Assembly (NCBI GenBank): GCA_900469345.1
Contig: UBWZ01000002.1
Coordinates: forward strand, 286,849-350,848
DNA: 64,000 nucleotides
Source: Hyphomicrobiales bacterium
GTDB lineage: Bacteria > Pseudomonadota > Alphaproteobacteria > Rhizobiales > Rhizobiaceae
Direction of reading: 5' to 3'
This document shows, in pieces, positions 10,311 through 18,833 of the stretch (the first letter of the stretch is position 1; the number at the start of each line of letters is the position of its first letter). Made by a program: the position numbers and the translations under genes. The notes under the pieces are model-generated. The model saw nothing but the letters and a program-made list of their open reading frames with translations, did no database searches and had not been told where the DNA came from.

Positions 10311-11831
10311 ATGACTTTCGCCGATTTCACCAATCGCAAGGAAAGACTGGTCAGGTCCTTCCTTAGTCGACACTTCACCACGTTGGATGTCTACGGCCTG
10401 GCCGTCGTCGGCGTGTTCTGTGCTTTCGCGCTGCGCCTGGCGCTTCACTCGTGGCTGGGCGAAAAAGCGTTCTTCATCGTCTTTGTCCCGCCTATCCTGC
10501 TGGTTGCAGTCGTCGGGGGCTTCCGCGCCGCCATCTTTGCGGCGGGTCTTTCCGTCATTGCCGTCTATTCGCTGATCGCCACGGTTGCCACCCGTGAAGC
10601 CGCCGTCTCCGATCTGGCCGTGATTGCCATTCTGGGATTTTCGATTGCGCTGGTGGGAGACATTTTGCATGTCGCGAGACAGACCATCGCCAAGACGCAA
10701 CGTAAGATGGACGAGCGGGAGGCACATCTCAAATCGATTCTCGACACCGTCCTCGATGCCAGCATCATCAGCACGCAGAACGGGACGATCCTGGCGTTCA
10801 ACGCTGCCGCCGTCCGGCAATTCGGCTATACCGAGCAGGAAGTCATCGGCCATAACCTGCGCATTCTGATGCCTGAACCGTACCGGAGCGAACACGACGG
10901 TTACCTGGAGCGCTACAGGCTCACCGGCGACAAGAAGATCATCGGCCGCGACCGGGTGGTCATGGGTCGCCGCAAGGATGGCTCCACCTTCCCGATGAAA
11001 CTTGCCGTCGGCGTGACGCAATCGGCCGGCGAAACGGTCTTCACGGGGTTCGTCAGGGATCTGACCGAACGCGAGGAGACCGCGGCAAGGCTGCAGGAAA
11101 TCCAGGCTGAACTGGCCCGCCTAGCCCGCCTTACCGAAATGGGCGAGATGGCCTCCACGCTGGCGCACGAGCTGAACCAGCCGCTGTCGGCGATTTCAAA
11201 CTACGTCCATGGCTGTGCGCGGCTCCTGGAGGACATCGACGAAGAGATCGCCGTCAAGATGCGGGATGCTCTGCAGGAGACTGCCAAACAGTCGCTTCGC
11301 GCCGGCCAGATCATCAAACACCTGCGGGAATTCGTCTCCAAGGGCGAAACGGAAAAGGCTCCCCACAATATCCGCCATCTGGTCGAGGAAGCGGCGGCCC
11401 TTGCGTTGGTCGGCTCCCGTGACAAAGGCGTCAGGACCTTGTTCGAACTTGCGTCCGGACCGGAAATCGTCATGGTCGACTCGATCCAGATCCAGCAGGT
11501 GCTAATCAACATCATGCGCAATGCCGTCGAAGCCATGATGCATTCAAAGACACGCGAACTGATCATACGCACCCAGGCTGAATTGGGCGATCAGGTCGCC
11601 GTGCTCATCGAGGACAGCGGCCCAGGCATCTCCGATGAGATCGCCGGAGAACTGTTCAAGCCATTTGTGACGACCAAATCGGAAGGAATGGGGATCGGGC
11701 TGTCCATCTGCAAACGGATCATAGAAGCCCATGGCGGCGACCTGACGGTCGGCCGTAACGCTGCCGGCGGCGCAACTTTCCGGTTCAACCTGCCTTTGCA
11801 TAATGAGGAGCTGGAGAATGCTTACAGCTGA
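10311..11831 (+). CDS. fixL: Oxygen-sensing haem-PAS histidine kinase FixL
   Basis: A 506-residue membrane kinase that autophosphorylates at low oxygen and passes phosphate to FixJ. About four hydrophobic segments (residues 27-120) precede a PAS domain (about 135-255). Aligned by eye with B. japonicum FixL, His195 in [10 protein letters not shown] corresponds to the proximal haem ligand His200, Arg201 to Arg206 and Arg215 (KKIIGRDR) to the distal Arg220, so haem binding is expected. The transmitter has His286 in [15 protein letters not shown] and ATPase motifs ([27 protein letters not shown]). A GAGG ribosome site precedes the ATG. The 3' end overlaps fixJ by 14 bp, so translation is probably coupled. 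Confidence 0.93.
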   Translation: MTFADFTNRKERLVRSFLSRHFTTLDVYGLAVVGVFCAFALRLALHSWLGEKAFFIVFVPPILLVAVVGGFRAAIFAAGLSVIAVYSLIATVATREAAVSDLAVIAILGFSIALVGDILHVARQTIAKTQRKMDEREAHLKSILDTVLDASIISTQNGTILAFNAAAVRQFGYTEQEVIGHNLRILMPEPYRSEHDGYLERYRLTGDKKIIGRDRVVMGRRKDGSTFPMKLAVGVTQSAGETVFTGFVRDLTEREETAARLQEIQAELARLARLTEMGEMASTLAHELNQPLSAISNYVHGCARLLEDIDEEIAVKMRDALQETAKQSLRAGQIIKHLREFVSKGETEKAPHNIRHLVEEAAALALVGSRDKGVRTLFELASGPEIVMVDSIQIQQVLINIMRNAVEAMMHSKTRELIIRTQAELGDQVAVLIEDSGPGISDEIAGELFKPFVTTKSEGMGIGLSICKRIIEAHGGDLTVGRNAAGGATFRFNLPLHNEELENAYS

Positions 11832-12438
11832 CTACACCGTTCACATCGTTGACGACGAAGAGGCTGTCCGTAAGTCACTGGCATTCATGCTGACCATGAA
11901 CGGCTTTGCCGCGCGAATTCACGAAACGGCATCCGCTTTCCTCAAATTTGCGCCGAGCATCCATCACGGCGTCCTTGTCACCGATCTGCGCATGCCGGAC
12001 ATCAGCGGCATCGACCTCATTCGCACGTTGCGGGACATGAAGGCGGATATGACCAGCATCGTCATCACCGGCCATGGCGACGTTCCAATGGCCGTCGAAG
12101 CGATGAAGGCCGGCGCGGTCGACTTCATCGAAAAGCCCTTTGAAGACACGACGATCATCGACGCAGTCCGAAGGGCCGCGAGCCTTCTGGGTGAGCAGCC
12201 GAATGCCACGACGAACCTGGCGGACCTGCGAAGCTGCCTTGACAGCCTCAGCGATCGCGAGCGGCAAGTCCTCGCAGCGGTGGTGGCGGGCCACCCCAAC
12301 AAGGTCATCGCCCACGACCTGCAGATCAGCCCCCGGACCGTCGAGGTCCACCGTGCCAATGTCATGGCGAAGATGAAGGCGCGAAGCCTGCCCCAGCTGG
12401 TGCGAATGGCCATCGCGACCGGACTGGAAGGGCTATAA
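11818..12438 (+). CDS. fixJ: Response regulator FixJ (receiver + LuxR-type HTH)
   Basis: Partner of FixL that activates microaerobic promoters when phosphorylated. The 206-residue form starts [15 protein letters not shown]; the acidic pair is at residues 12-13, the phospho-acceptor is Asp56 in [12 protein letters not shown], and [20 protein letters not shown] and FIEKPFED supply the conserved Thr and Lys. The C-terminal GerE/LuxR helix-turn-helix ([32 protein letters not shown]) is typical FixJ. The ATG at 11818 is chosen because GAGGAGCTGGAGA precedes it at proper spacing; an upstream in-frame start at 11803 would add five unlikely residues. Confidence 0.95.
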   Translation: MLTADYTVHIVDDEEAVRKSLAFMLTMNGFAARIHETASAFLKFAPSIHHGVLVTDLRMPDISGIDLIRTLRDMKADMTSIVITGHGDVPMAVEAMKAGAVDFIEKPFEDTTIIDAVRRAASLLGEQPNATTNLADLRSCLDSLSDRERQVLAAVVAGHPNKVIAHDLQISPRTVEVHRANVMAKMKARSLPQLVRMAIATGLEGL

Positions 12439-12461
12439 TCGGCAAGCAAACCGCTGATTTC

Positions 12462-12475
12462 TTGATCTAGCGCAA
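12462..12475. promoter_or_regulatory. FixK box upstream of the FixT-like gene
   Basis: TTGATCTAGCGCAA matches the rhizobial FixK consensus TTGAT-N4-ATCAA with the common GCGCAA variant of the right half. It lies 58 bp upstream of the GTG start at 12534 and just after fixJ, placing it where a class II-type activator site would be. This predicts activation of the small receiver gene by FixK. Confidence 0.75.
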
Positions 12476-12533
12476 GGCAGGCAGGATTGAGCTGGGCTAA
12501 ACTTTCTAATGTCATCGGCTTCGGGTCCATCTC

Positions 12534-12893
12534 GTGTCCACTCAACCAGTTAGCGTCATCTCGCCTGACAAGGGGCTGCGACATTCGATTGTCTTTGCCC
12601 TGGAGGTCGAAGGCTACCGCGTCGAGGCGCATGACAGCTGGCAGGGATGGCTCGAAAAGCTCTCCAAGAGCCTTTGTACGATTGTGGACGGCGACCTGAT
12701 CGCCGACTTCCACCGATTCTTGGCGCATGATCCTGCCGAAGTCGGCGCGCTTATCGTTCTGAGCGATGGGATGTCGCATCCGTTCGACGACCGGGGCGCG
12801 CACGTCCTCCCCAAGCCCTTCGCCGGCAGCGACCTCATCAAACTGGTTCGTAAACTTGTACCGGCCTATCGGCGCCACGCCGGAGCTAGGTAA
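12534..12893 (+). CDS. FixT-like single-domain pseudo-receiver
   Basis: A 119-residue protein with receiver-like alternation: strand VSVIS at residues 6-10, Asp52 in TIVDGDL at the phospho-acceptor position, GALIVLSDG, and the lysine strand HVLPKPF. The N-terminal acidic pair of true receivers is replaced by SPDKG, so Mg2+ binding and phosphorylation are doubtful. FixT of S. meliloti and Caulobacter is a small FixL inhibitor encoded near fixLJK, activated by FixK and receiver-like in Caulobacter. Position between fixJ and fixK and the FixK box fit that role. It has one Cys (Cys48), so a four-cysteine Fe-S site as described for Caulobacter FixT is not present. Function is inferred from context; GTG start with a weak ribosome site. 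Confidence 0.65.
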   Translation: MSTQPVSVISPDKGLRHSIVFALEVEGYRVEAHDSWQGWLEKLSKSLCTIVDGDLIADFHRFLAHDPAEVGALIVLSDGMSHPFDDRGAHVLPKPFAGSDLIKLVRKLVPAYRRHAGAR

Positions 12894-12968
12894 AAACACG
12901 TAGGCGTTGTACCCAATTTCCGAGCCTCGCGGTCTCAGGCATCCTTGTTCCAGCTTGGGATGGGATGA

Positions 12969-13613
12969 ATGACAACAATGAACACCATAGCGCGCCCCGT
13001 TTCTTCGTCAGCTCTGCCGACTGTCTCGTCGATCTTTCCATTCAACTCCAGCGCACCGCTGACGACGTTTGACGCCGACAACGAGATCTATGCTCCCGGT
13101 CAGAAGGCCCGCGGCCTCTACCGCATAGAATACGGAGCAGTTCGGCTCTACCACATGCTTTCGGACGGACGCCGCCAGGTGATCGCCTTCTGTCTCGCAG
13201 GAGAGACCTTCGGGTTCGAAGCCACTCCCACCCACAGTTTCTTCGCCGAAGCCATGACGTCGACGGGTGTCAGGACCTATCACTTCACCGCAAACGGAAA
13301 AGACCAGGCCGAGCTGCTGGGTCTTGCCCTGCGCGGCATGCTGAGCGCCCAGAAGCACATACTGGTGATCGGCCGTCAGACGGCGGTCGAACGGGTGGCT
13401 GGTTTCATTGTCGACATCGCCGAACGCCAGGGCGGGCTGGAACATTTCGACCTGCCGATGAGCCGCCTCGATATCGCAGACTATCTCGGCCTGACGATCG
13501 AGACCGTGTCCCGCGTCTTTGCCAAGCTGCGGCAATCGGGGCTGATCAAGCTGCGCAGCATACGCTGCGTCGAGATCAACGACATGTCTGCCCTGCGCAG
13601 CCTCTGCGCCTGA
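12969..13613 (+). CDS. fixK: Crp/FNR-family transcriptional regulator FixK
   Basis: A 214-residue activator with a cyclic-nucleotide-binding-like fold (APGQKARGLYRIEYGAVRLY, DGRRQVIAFCLAGETFGFE) and a winged helix whose recognition region LDIADYLGLTIETVSRV is the FixK hallmark. Unlike FNR, it lacks an N-terminal cysteine cluster for an Fe-S centre, so oxygen control must come through FixLJ. One Cys lies near the DNA-binding domain (SIRCVEI), comparable in place to the redox-sensitive Cys of B. japonicum FixK2. It follows the FixT-like gene by 75 bp. I could not find a convincing FixJ site there. The typical fixNOQP targets are outside the window. Confidence 0.92.
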   Translation: MTTMNTIARPVSSSALPTVSSIFPFNSSAPLTTFDADNEIYAPGQKARGLYRIEYGAVRLYHMLSDGRRQVIAFCLAGETFGFEATPTHSFFAEAMTSTGVRTYHFTANGKDQAELLGLALRGMLSAQKHILVIGRQTAVERVAGFIVDIAERQGGLEHFDLPMSRLDIADYLGLTIETVSRVFAKLRQSGLIKLRSIRCVEINDMSALRSLCA

Positions 13614-13623
13614 CGCGTCAGCC

Positions 13624-14352
13624 TCAATCCGCGTAAGCGTCCAGGATCTGGCGCATCTGGCGAACGATCGTAACGCTCGTCTCGCTGTCCTGTGAGGACT
13701 GAAATCCGAACGCGATGGCCCTGTCATCGGACTGCGATCGCAGGGCGCGGCAAGAGCTGTGCACCTCCGCTGCCCCTGTCGTCCGCAAAACCTCGCCGAG
13801 GTTCTCCGGATTGACGCCGCTTCCCGGCATGATCGACACCCGTCCTCGCGCCTGGGCAACAAGATCACGGAGCAGTCCGAGCCCGTCCATGGCCCTGGGT
13901 GTCTGACCCGAGGTCAGTACCCGTTCCACACCGAGCGCAATTGCGTCCTCCAGTGCCTGAACCGGATCGGGCACAAGATCGAAGGCCCGATGCAACGTCA
14001 TTCCAAAATCTTGCGCGCGATCCTTCATTCGTTGCAGGAGCTCGAGATCCAGCCGGCCATCAAGATGGTTGGCGCCGATCACGACGCCGGCGAGGCCTGC
14101 CTCCCGCACCGCTGCGATGTCCGCTAACAGCGCGGCTTCGTCATCGGCGCCGTAGACGAAATTGCCCGCTCTCGGTCGGATGATCGCGTAGACCGGAACC
14201 GGCGACGATTGCGCCAGCGATATCAGTCCGGCCGACGGCGTAAGCCCCCCGACCGCCAGGCAGGCGCAGAGCTCGATCCGATCGGCGCCGCCCTCGATGG
14301 CTGCCCGGAGACCCTCGGGGCTGTCGACGCACACTTCCAGAACCAAAGACAA
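13624..14352 (-). CDS. cutC: CutC family protein
   Basis: A 242-residue TIM-barrel protein of the CutC family. Diagnostic motifs are LEVCVDSPEG, GADRIELCACLAVGGLTPS, IIRPRAGNFVY, MTLHRAFDL, GVERVLTSGQTPRA, IMPGSGV and AEVHSSC. CutC was named for copper homeostasis in E. coli, but that link has been disputed, and no biochemical role is settled. The start is a TTG only 3 bp after the ROK kinase stop, preceded by AAGGGCGGTG; the match to E. coli CutC from the first residues supports it. As last gene of a transporter-kinase operon, it may act on a sugar or peptide metabolite rather than copper. That is inference. Confidence 0.92.
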   Translation of the reverse strand: MSLVLEVCVDSPEGLRAAIEGGADRIELCACLAVGGLTPSAGLISLAQSSPVPVYAIIRPRAGNFVYGADDEAALLADIAAVREAGLAGVVIGANHLDGRLDLELLQRMKDRAQDFGMTLHRAFDLVPDPVQALEDAIALGVERVLTSGQTPRAMDGLGLLRDLVAQARGRVSIMPGSGVNPENLGEVLRTTGAAEVHSSCRALRSQSDDRAIAFGFQSSQDSETSVTIVRQMRQILDAYAD

Positions 14353-14355
14353 GGA

Positions 14356-15339
14356 TCACCGCCCTTCGACTGCTAGGGACCATTGATGGCCGAGCACAGC
14401 CGCCCCGGCGAGGCCGCCGTCCTCCTGCCGGGCGGCAGGCACGACGAGCGGCCGCTCGAACCTATTGAGGATCCGCGTCCGCACAGCGCCGTCAAGCGCC
14501 GCAATCAGCGCCGTCACGGAGGCAAGCCCGCCCCCGACCGGCACGATCGAGGCACCGGTGATGTTGACGGCAAGCGCCAGCGGATCGGCAAGCAGTTCCA
14601 GATAGGCGGCGACCGTCGTGCCGGCGCGTTCGTCGCCGTCCTGCCAGTCCTGCAGGATCTGCCGGCTGGTCTCGTCGCGATCACACAGGAAGCGGTGCAG
14701 CCGCTCGATGCCGCGCGCACCGCCGATCGTATCGACGCATCCCGACTGGCCGCAGCCGCAGGAGAACCGCGGGATATGCAACATCGTCCCGCCGACCTCG
14801 ACTGTGGTGTTGAGGATCGGACCGTGACCCCATTCGCCGGTAACGCCACCCGCGCCGCGCACAAGGCGACCGTCGATCGCAAGCCCGCCGCCGATGCCGG
14901 TGCCCATCACGGCGCAGAACACCACGGAATGGCCCCGTCCGGCGCCCTCGTTGGCTTCCGCCAGCGTCAGGCAGTCGGCATCGTTCGCCGCGACCACCGG
15001 TCGGCCGAGAAGCCCGGAGAGCTCCGACCCGATCGGGCGGCCCGTAATGCATGGGATGTTGGCCGAGATGGCGCGGCCGCTGCGGGGATCGACAAGCCCC
15101 GCAATCGACAGCGCCAGCGGCGCCGTGGCAGATGCCTTGTCCGCGTGTCGCGCCAGAAGACCCGAGATCGACCGGGTAAAGGCGGACCAGTCAGTCGCCG
15201 GCGTTTCGATGCTCTCCAGCGCCACCAGCAAGCCGGGGCCGGCAGAGACGGCAAACTTCATGAAGGAGCCGCCGATGTCGATGCAGAAGACGGACGCATG
15301 CCCCGGGCCGCTTGGACGATACGCAAGACCCTCGGTCAT
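14356..15339 (-). CDS. ROK-family sugar kinase (N-acetylhexosamine kinase-like)
   Basis: A 327-residue kinase-type ROK protein without a DNA-binding domain. It has the phosphate loop IDIGGSFMKF, the catalytic aspartate region AANDADCLTLAE, the glycine motif MGTGIGGGLAIDG, the GEWGH segment and the zinc motif CGCGQSGC. These fit phosphorylation of a hexose or N-acetylhexosamine (NagK, NanK or Glk-like) in the cytosol. It overlaps the preceding permease gene by 4 bp and is followed after 3 bp by cutC, so all are one transcript. A kinase in a peptide-type transporter operon hints that the substrate contains a sugar, for example an amino-sugar-linked peptide. Confidence 0.9.
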   Translation of the reverse strand: MTEGLAYRPSGPGHASVFCIDIGGSFMKFAVSAGPGLLVALESIETPATDWSAFTRSISGLLARHADKASATAPLALSIAGLVDPRSGRAISANIPCITGRPIGSELSGLLGRPVVAANDADCLTLAEANEGAGRGHSVVFCAVMGTGIGGGLAIDGRLVRGAGGVTGEWGHGPILNTTVEVGGTMLHIPRFSCGCGQSGCVDTIGGARGIERLHRFLCDRDETSRQILQDWQDGDERAGTTVAAYLELLADPLALAVNITGASIVPVGGGLASVTALIAALDGAVRTRILNRFERPLVVPAARQEDGGLAGAAVLGHQWSLAVEGR

Positions 15340-16214
15340 TTGCGGGGATCCAGGAGGTCACGCAGGCCGTCGCCCAGAATGTTGAAGCCGAGCACGGTGA
15401 TCATGATGGCGAGCCCTGGAAACAGCGACATCCAGATGTTGAGGCCGAGATAGTTTCGGCCGTCGCTCATCATCGCTCCCCATTCGGGCAGTGGTGGTTG
15501 GGCCCCGAGCCCGAGGAAGGAGAGGCTCGCCGCCGACAGGATGACCGTCCCCGCCGTCAGCGTGGATTGCACGATGATCGGAGCGATGGCGTTGCGCAGG
15601 ATGTAGTGCGTCATGATCCGTCGTGTCGAGATACCGAGCGACACCGCTGCTTCCACATAGTCCATGCTCTTCAGCCCAAGCGTCAAGTTGCGGCTGAGAC
15701 GCGCATAGACGGGGACGGAGAAGATGGCAATCGCGATCATCAGGTTGGCGAGGCTGGTGCCGAGGACGCTGACGATCAGGATCGAAAGCACGATGCCGGG
15801 AAAGGCGAACAGGATGTCCATCGCCCACATGATCGCCTGGTCGACATAGCGTCCGCTCATGCCCGCCAGGATCCCGAGCGGGACACCGACGACCATTGCC
15901 AGCCCGACGCTGAGCAGCACCTCGAGCAGCGAGATCCGCGCGCCGTAGACGACACGCGCAAAGATGTCGCGGCCATTGTCGTCGGTGCCGAACGGATGCG
16001 CCCAGGAGGGCGGCTCCATGGTGGCGATCAGATCCTGGGCGTAAGGATCGGCCGGGGCGACGAGCGGCGCAAACAGCGCGGCAAGCACGATCACGGAAAT
16101 CAGCGCGCCGCCCAGCGCGATGCTGCGATGGGCAGCGATCCAGCGCAGGGTCTGGCCGGTAGCCGAGCGGCGTCGCGGTTCGGTTTCGGTATGGTCGGTA
16201 CGGGCCGTCGCCAT
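15336..16214 (-). CDS. Peptide-type ABC transporter permease (DppC/OppC family)
   Basis: A 292-residue inner-membrane permease with the N-terminal OppC segment, the early LFAPLVAPADPYAQDL and HPFGTDDNGRDIFARV motifs, and the EAA loop EAAVSLGISTRRIMTHYILR. About six membrane segments. The ATG at 16214 overlaps the stop of the DppB-like gene by 4 bp; an open frame extending upstream inside that gene is a shadow. It would pair with the upstream permease. No ATPase gene follows, so the energy module must be encoded elsewhere or shared. Confidence 0.92.
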   Translation of the reverse strand: MATARTDHTETEPRRRSATGQTLRWIAAHRSIALGGALISVIVLAALFAPLVAPADPYAQDLIATMEPPSWAHPFGTDDNGRDIFARVVYGARISLLEVLLSVGLAMVVGVPLGILAGMSGRYVDQAIMWAMDILFAFPGIVLSILIVSVLGTSLANLMIAIAIFSVPVYARLSRNLTLGLKSMDYVEAAVSLGISTRRIMTHYILRNAIAPIIVQSTLTAGTVILSAASLSFLGLGAQPPLPEWGAMMSDGRNYLGLNIWMSLFPGLAIMITVLGFNILGDGLRDLLDPRK

Positions 16215-17134
16215 CAGTCGAGCCTTATCTTGGGGTTGACGACAGCGATCAGCAGCTCGGCCAGAAAATTCATGAGCACGACGCCGGTCACCGCAACGAG
16301 GGTGACGCCCTGGATCACCGGATAGTCCCGGTAGCGTACGGCGTCGACCAGAAAGCGCCCGAGGCCTGGCCAGTTGAACACGGATTCGGTCACCACGGCG
16401 CCGCCGATGAGGCTGCCGAAGTTGAGGCCGACAATCGTGATGATCGGGATCAGCGCATTGCGCAGCGCGTGGTTCCAGTAGATCTGCCCGGGCGCCAGCC
16501 CCTTGGCATAAGCGGTACGGATATAATCCTGGCTCATCACCTCGATCATGCTCGAGCGGGTCATCCTGGCGATGACCGCCGTCGGAAGGACCGCTAGCGT
16601 CACCGACGGCATGATGAAACTCTTCCACGACGTCGCACCGAGAAGTGGCAACCAACCCAGCTGCACCGAAAATGTGTTCATCGCCATCAGCGCCAGCCAG
16701 AAATTGGCGATCGAGGCGCCCATGATCGCCAGAATCATCACCGCCTGGTCCGGCCAGCCGTGGCGGTAGATCGCCGCGATCATCCCGGCAGGAACGCCGA
16801 CGGCAATCGCGATCAGGTAGGCCGTGATCGCAAGGCCGATCGTGAAGGGAAGCCGCTCGCGGATTTCGCTGACCACCGGCAGCTTCGACTTGATCGACGT
16901 GCCGAGATCGCCCGTCAGAGCGCCAACCGCAAAGCTCGCATATTGCGCTGGCAGGCTTCGGTCGAGGCCGAGCCGGCGGGTCATGTTGTCGACGGCTTCC
17001 TGGGTCGCCTCCGGCCCAGCCATCAGCCGGGCGGGATCACCCGGAAGCGCGCGGATGGCGACGAACACCAGCAGCGACACCCCGACCAGGATCAGCGGCA
17101 GGGCAAGCATTTTCTTGACGATATAGGCTTTCAT
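16214..17134 (-). CDS. Peptide-type ABC transporter permease (DppB/OppB family)
   Basis: A 306-residue permease with the classic OppB N-terminus (MKAYIVKKMLALP, then VFVAIRALPGDPARLMAG), the GLDRSLPAQY segment and the EAA loop TAYAKGLAPGQIYWNHALR, followed by ESVFNWPGLGRFLVDAV. The ATG at 17134 is chosen over a farther in-frame start because the MKAYIVKK start immediately precedes the first membrane helix. It is separated from the binding-protein gene by a GC-rich hairpin and overlaps the next permease by 4 bp. Confidence 0.93.
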   Translation of the reverse strand: MKAYIVKKMLALPLILVGVSLLVFVAIRALPGDPARLMAGPEATQEAVDNMTRRLGLDRSLPAQYASFAVGALTGDLGTSIKSKLPVVSEIRERLPFTIGLAITAYLIAIAVGVPAGMIAAIYRHGWPDQAVMILAIMGASIANFWLALMAMNTFSVQLGWLPLLGATSWKSFIMPSVTLAVLPTAVIARMTRSSMIEVMSQDYIRTAYAKGLAPGQIYWNHALRNALIPIITIVGLNFGSLIGGAVVTESVFNWPGLGRFLVDAVRYRDYPVIQGVTLVAVTGVVLMNFLAELLIAVVNPKIRLD

Positions 17135-17166
17135 GGTGCCGTGCCGTTTCCCGTCTTCACGAAGAC

Positions 17167-17188
17167 GGCGGCGGGTCTCCCCGCCGCC
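17167..17188 (-). terminator. GC hairpin between the binding-protein gene and its permease genes
   Basis: GGCGGCGG (17167-17174) pairs with CCGCCGCC (17181-17188) around a 6-base loop, 11 bp after the binding-protein stop and before the permease start. There is no T-tract, so it is more likely an mRNA 3'-end stabiliser or partial attenuator than a full terminator. Confidence 0.5.
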
Positions 17189-17198
17189 GCATGCGATC

Positions 17199-18737
17199 CT
17201 ACTGCTTCTTGGCATCCTTGACGACGACCTGCCCGCCCGGAATCACCCACACGCCGGCCACATTGGCGCGCGTCGCAAACAGGTCCTGCTTGGTGAACAG
17301 GAGGACATGCGGGGCCTGGTCGTTTACTTCCTTCTGCGCGTCGGCATAGATCGCGTTGCGCGCCGTCTCGTCGAGCGTCGAGGCGGCCTTGTCGACCAAT
17401 TCGTCCAGCTTGGGATCTGAGAAGAAACCAAGGTTGGCACCCGCCGGAGAGGCGCTCTTCGAATAGTAGAGCGGACGGAACTGGAGATCGGCGCCGTTGA
17501 CGCCCGACGACCAGGACGCGATGGCCGAGCCGATCCCGTCCTTTTCCTTGCCGGCCGGATCGAGGAAGGCAGCCTTCGACCAGACGCCGCTTTCCATCTT
17601 GCGGACGTCGAGCTTGATGCCGGCCTTCGCCCACATCGCCTGCAGCAGTTCGCCGATGCGGGCTTCCTGCTCCTGGACGATCGTGGACATGGTGAAGCCG
17701 TCCGGATAGCCGGCTTCCTTCAGAAGCTGCTTGGCCTTGTCGATGTCGTAGCTGTAGGGCGCAAGCGACTTGTCGTAGCCCGGCGTCACCGGCGCGAGCG
17801 GCGAGTTGGCAGGCGTCGCGAAGCCCTGCATGAAGGCCTTGACGATGCCGGCACGGTCCGTCGCGTAGTTCAGCGCCTGCCGGACCCTGACATCGTCGAG
17901 CGGCTTCAGCTTGGTGTTGAGCGACACCCAGAACACGGCCGAACCATCGGTGGTCGAAAGCTTCATTTCGGGATTGGCCTTGACCTGCTGGGCAAAGGCC
18001 GACGGGAATGGATTGATGACGTCGGCGTCGGCGGTCTGCAGCGCCATGTTCATCACCGAGGTTTCCGCCGTCCAGGTCCACTTGATCTGGTCTTCGCCCT
18101 TGGCGGCCCCACCCCACCAGTCCGGGTTTTTCACTTCCAGGACGTATTCGCCGGATTTATATTCGCCGAGCTTGTAGGGACCCGTGCCCACTGCCTTGGA
18201 ACCGATCGTGCCGGCCGCATCGGCGGTTGGGCTGACCATCAGGCAAGGCCCCGTGGTCAACAGCGCCAGAAATGCCGGATATTTTGTCTTCAGCTTGAAC
18301 TGCACGGTACCCGCATCGACGGCCGTAACGCTGTCGAGGAAGGTGCGCAGCCGACCGCTCGCCGCAAGTCCGCGCTTGGTGTCCAGATGCCGATTGAAGT
18401 TCTTGACCACGGCATCCGCGTCGAACGGCGTGCCGTCCTGGAACTTGACGCCTTGGCGCAGTTTGAACGTCCAGACCAGGCCGGAGGGATCCGAAGACCA
18501 TTCGGTCGCGAGAGCCGGCTTGAGCGAGAGATCCGGGTCACGCTTGATCAGCCCCTCATACATCGGGTCAAGCAGCGCTGCCGTGTAGGTCGCAGTCTGG
18601 TCACCCGGATCCATGGAGCGCGGCGCCTCGCTCTGCATCACGTTGAGCGTCGCCGCCAGGGAAACGCCCGGCACGGCAAGGGTGGCAGCGATCGCAGAGG
18701 AAAGCAGCCAGATCCGGTTATTGGCAAAAATGGTCAT
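17199..18737 (-). CDS. Peptide-type ABC transporter substrate-binding protein (SBP family 5)
   Basis: A 512-residue periplasmic binding protein. A Sec signal peptide (IWLLSSAIAATLAVPGVSLA, residues 8-27) precedes ATLNVMQSEAPRSMDPGDQ. The family 5 fold shows in GLVWTFKLRQGVKFQDGTPF, VGTGPYKLGEYKSGEY, NPDWWGG and the VRQALNYATDRAGIVKAF stretch. Family 5 proteins bind peptides, but also opines, nickel or glycosides. The ATG at 18737 is chosen because it gives a normal signal peptide; an upstream in-frame start would add a charged extension and run into the divergent promoter. First gene of the operon with two permeases, ROK kinase and cutC. Confidence 0.93.
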   Translation of the reverse strand: MTIFANNRIWLLSSAIAATLAVPGVSLAATLNVMQSEAPRSMDPGDQTATYTAALLDPMYEGLIKRDPDLSLKPALATEWSSDPSGLVWTFKLRQGVKFQDGTPFDADAVVKNFNRHLDTKRGLAASGRLRTFLDSVTAVDAGTVQFKLKTKYPAFLALLTTGPCLMVSPTADAAGTIGSKAVGTGPYKLGEYKSGEYVLEVKNPDWWGGAAKGEDQIKWTWTAETSVMNMALQTADADVINPFPSAFAQQVKANPEMKLSTTDGSAVFWVSLNTKLKPLDDVRVRQALNYATDRAGIVKAFMQGFATPANSPLAPVTPGYDKSLAPYSYDIDKAKQLLKEAGYPDGFTMSTIVQEQEARIGELLQAMWAKAGIKLDVRKMESGVWSKAAFLDPAGKEKDGIGSAIASWSSGVNGADLQFRPLYYSKSASPAGANLGFFSDPKLDELVDKAASTLDETARNAIYADAQKEVNDQAPHVLLFTKQDLFATRANVAGVWVIPGGQVVVKDAKKQ

Positions 18738-18818
18738 GATGTTCACCCACGGGTTTTGTTGACAATGACGCGCTGGCAGCACGCTTCGATCATTTTTGTT
18801 CTTTATTGGCGTTGATTT

Positions 18819-18833
18819 GTTCATTTAGTGAAC
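18819..18833. promoter_or_regulatory. Palindrome GTTCA-N5-TGAAC at the ROK regulator start (operator candidate)
   Basis: GTTCATTTAGTGAAC has perfect 5-bp arms and lies in the 90-bp divergent region between the binding-protein gene and the ROK regulator. It covers the first candidate start codon of the regulator (18828). A good candidate for autoregulation, or for control of both operons. Confidence 0.45.

Noticed and set aside
12894..12968. FixJ-binding site before fixK.
   Set aside because: Some GTA-containing sequence is present, but I could not match it to a FixJ consensus with confidence.
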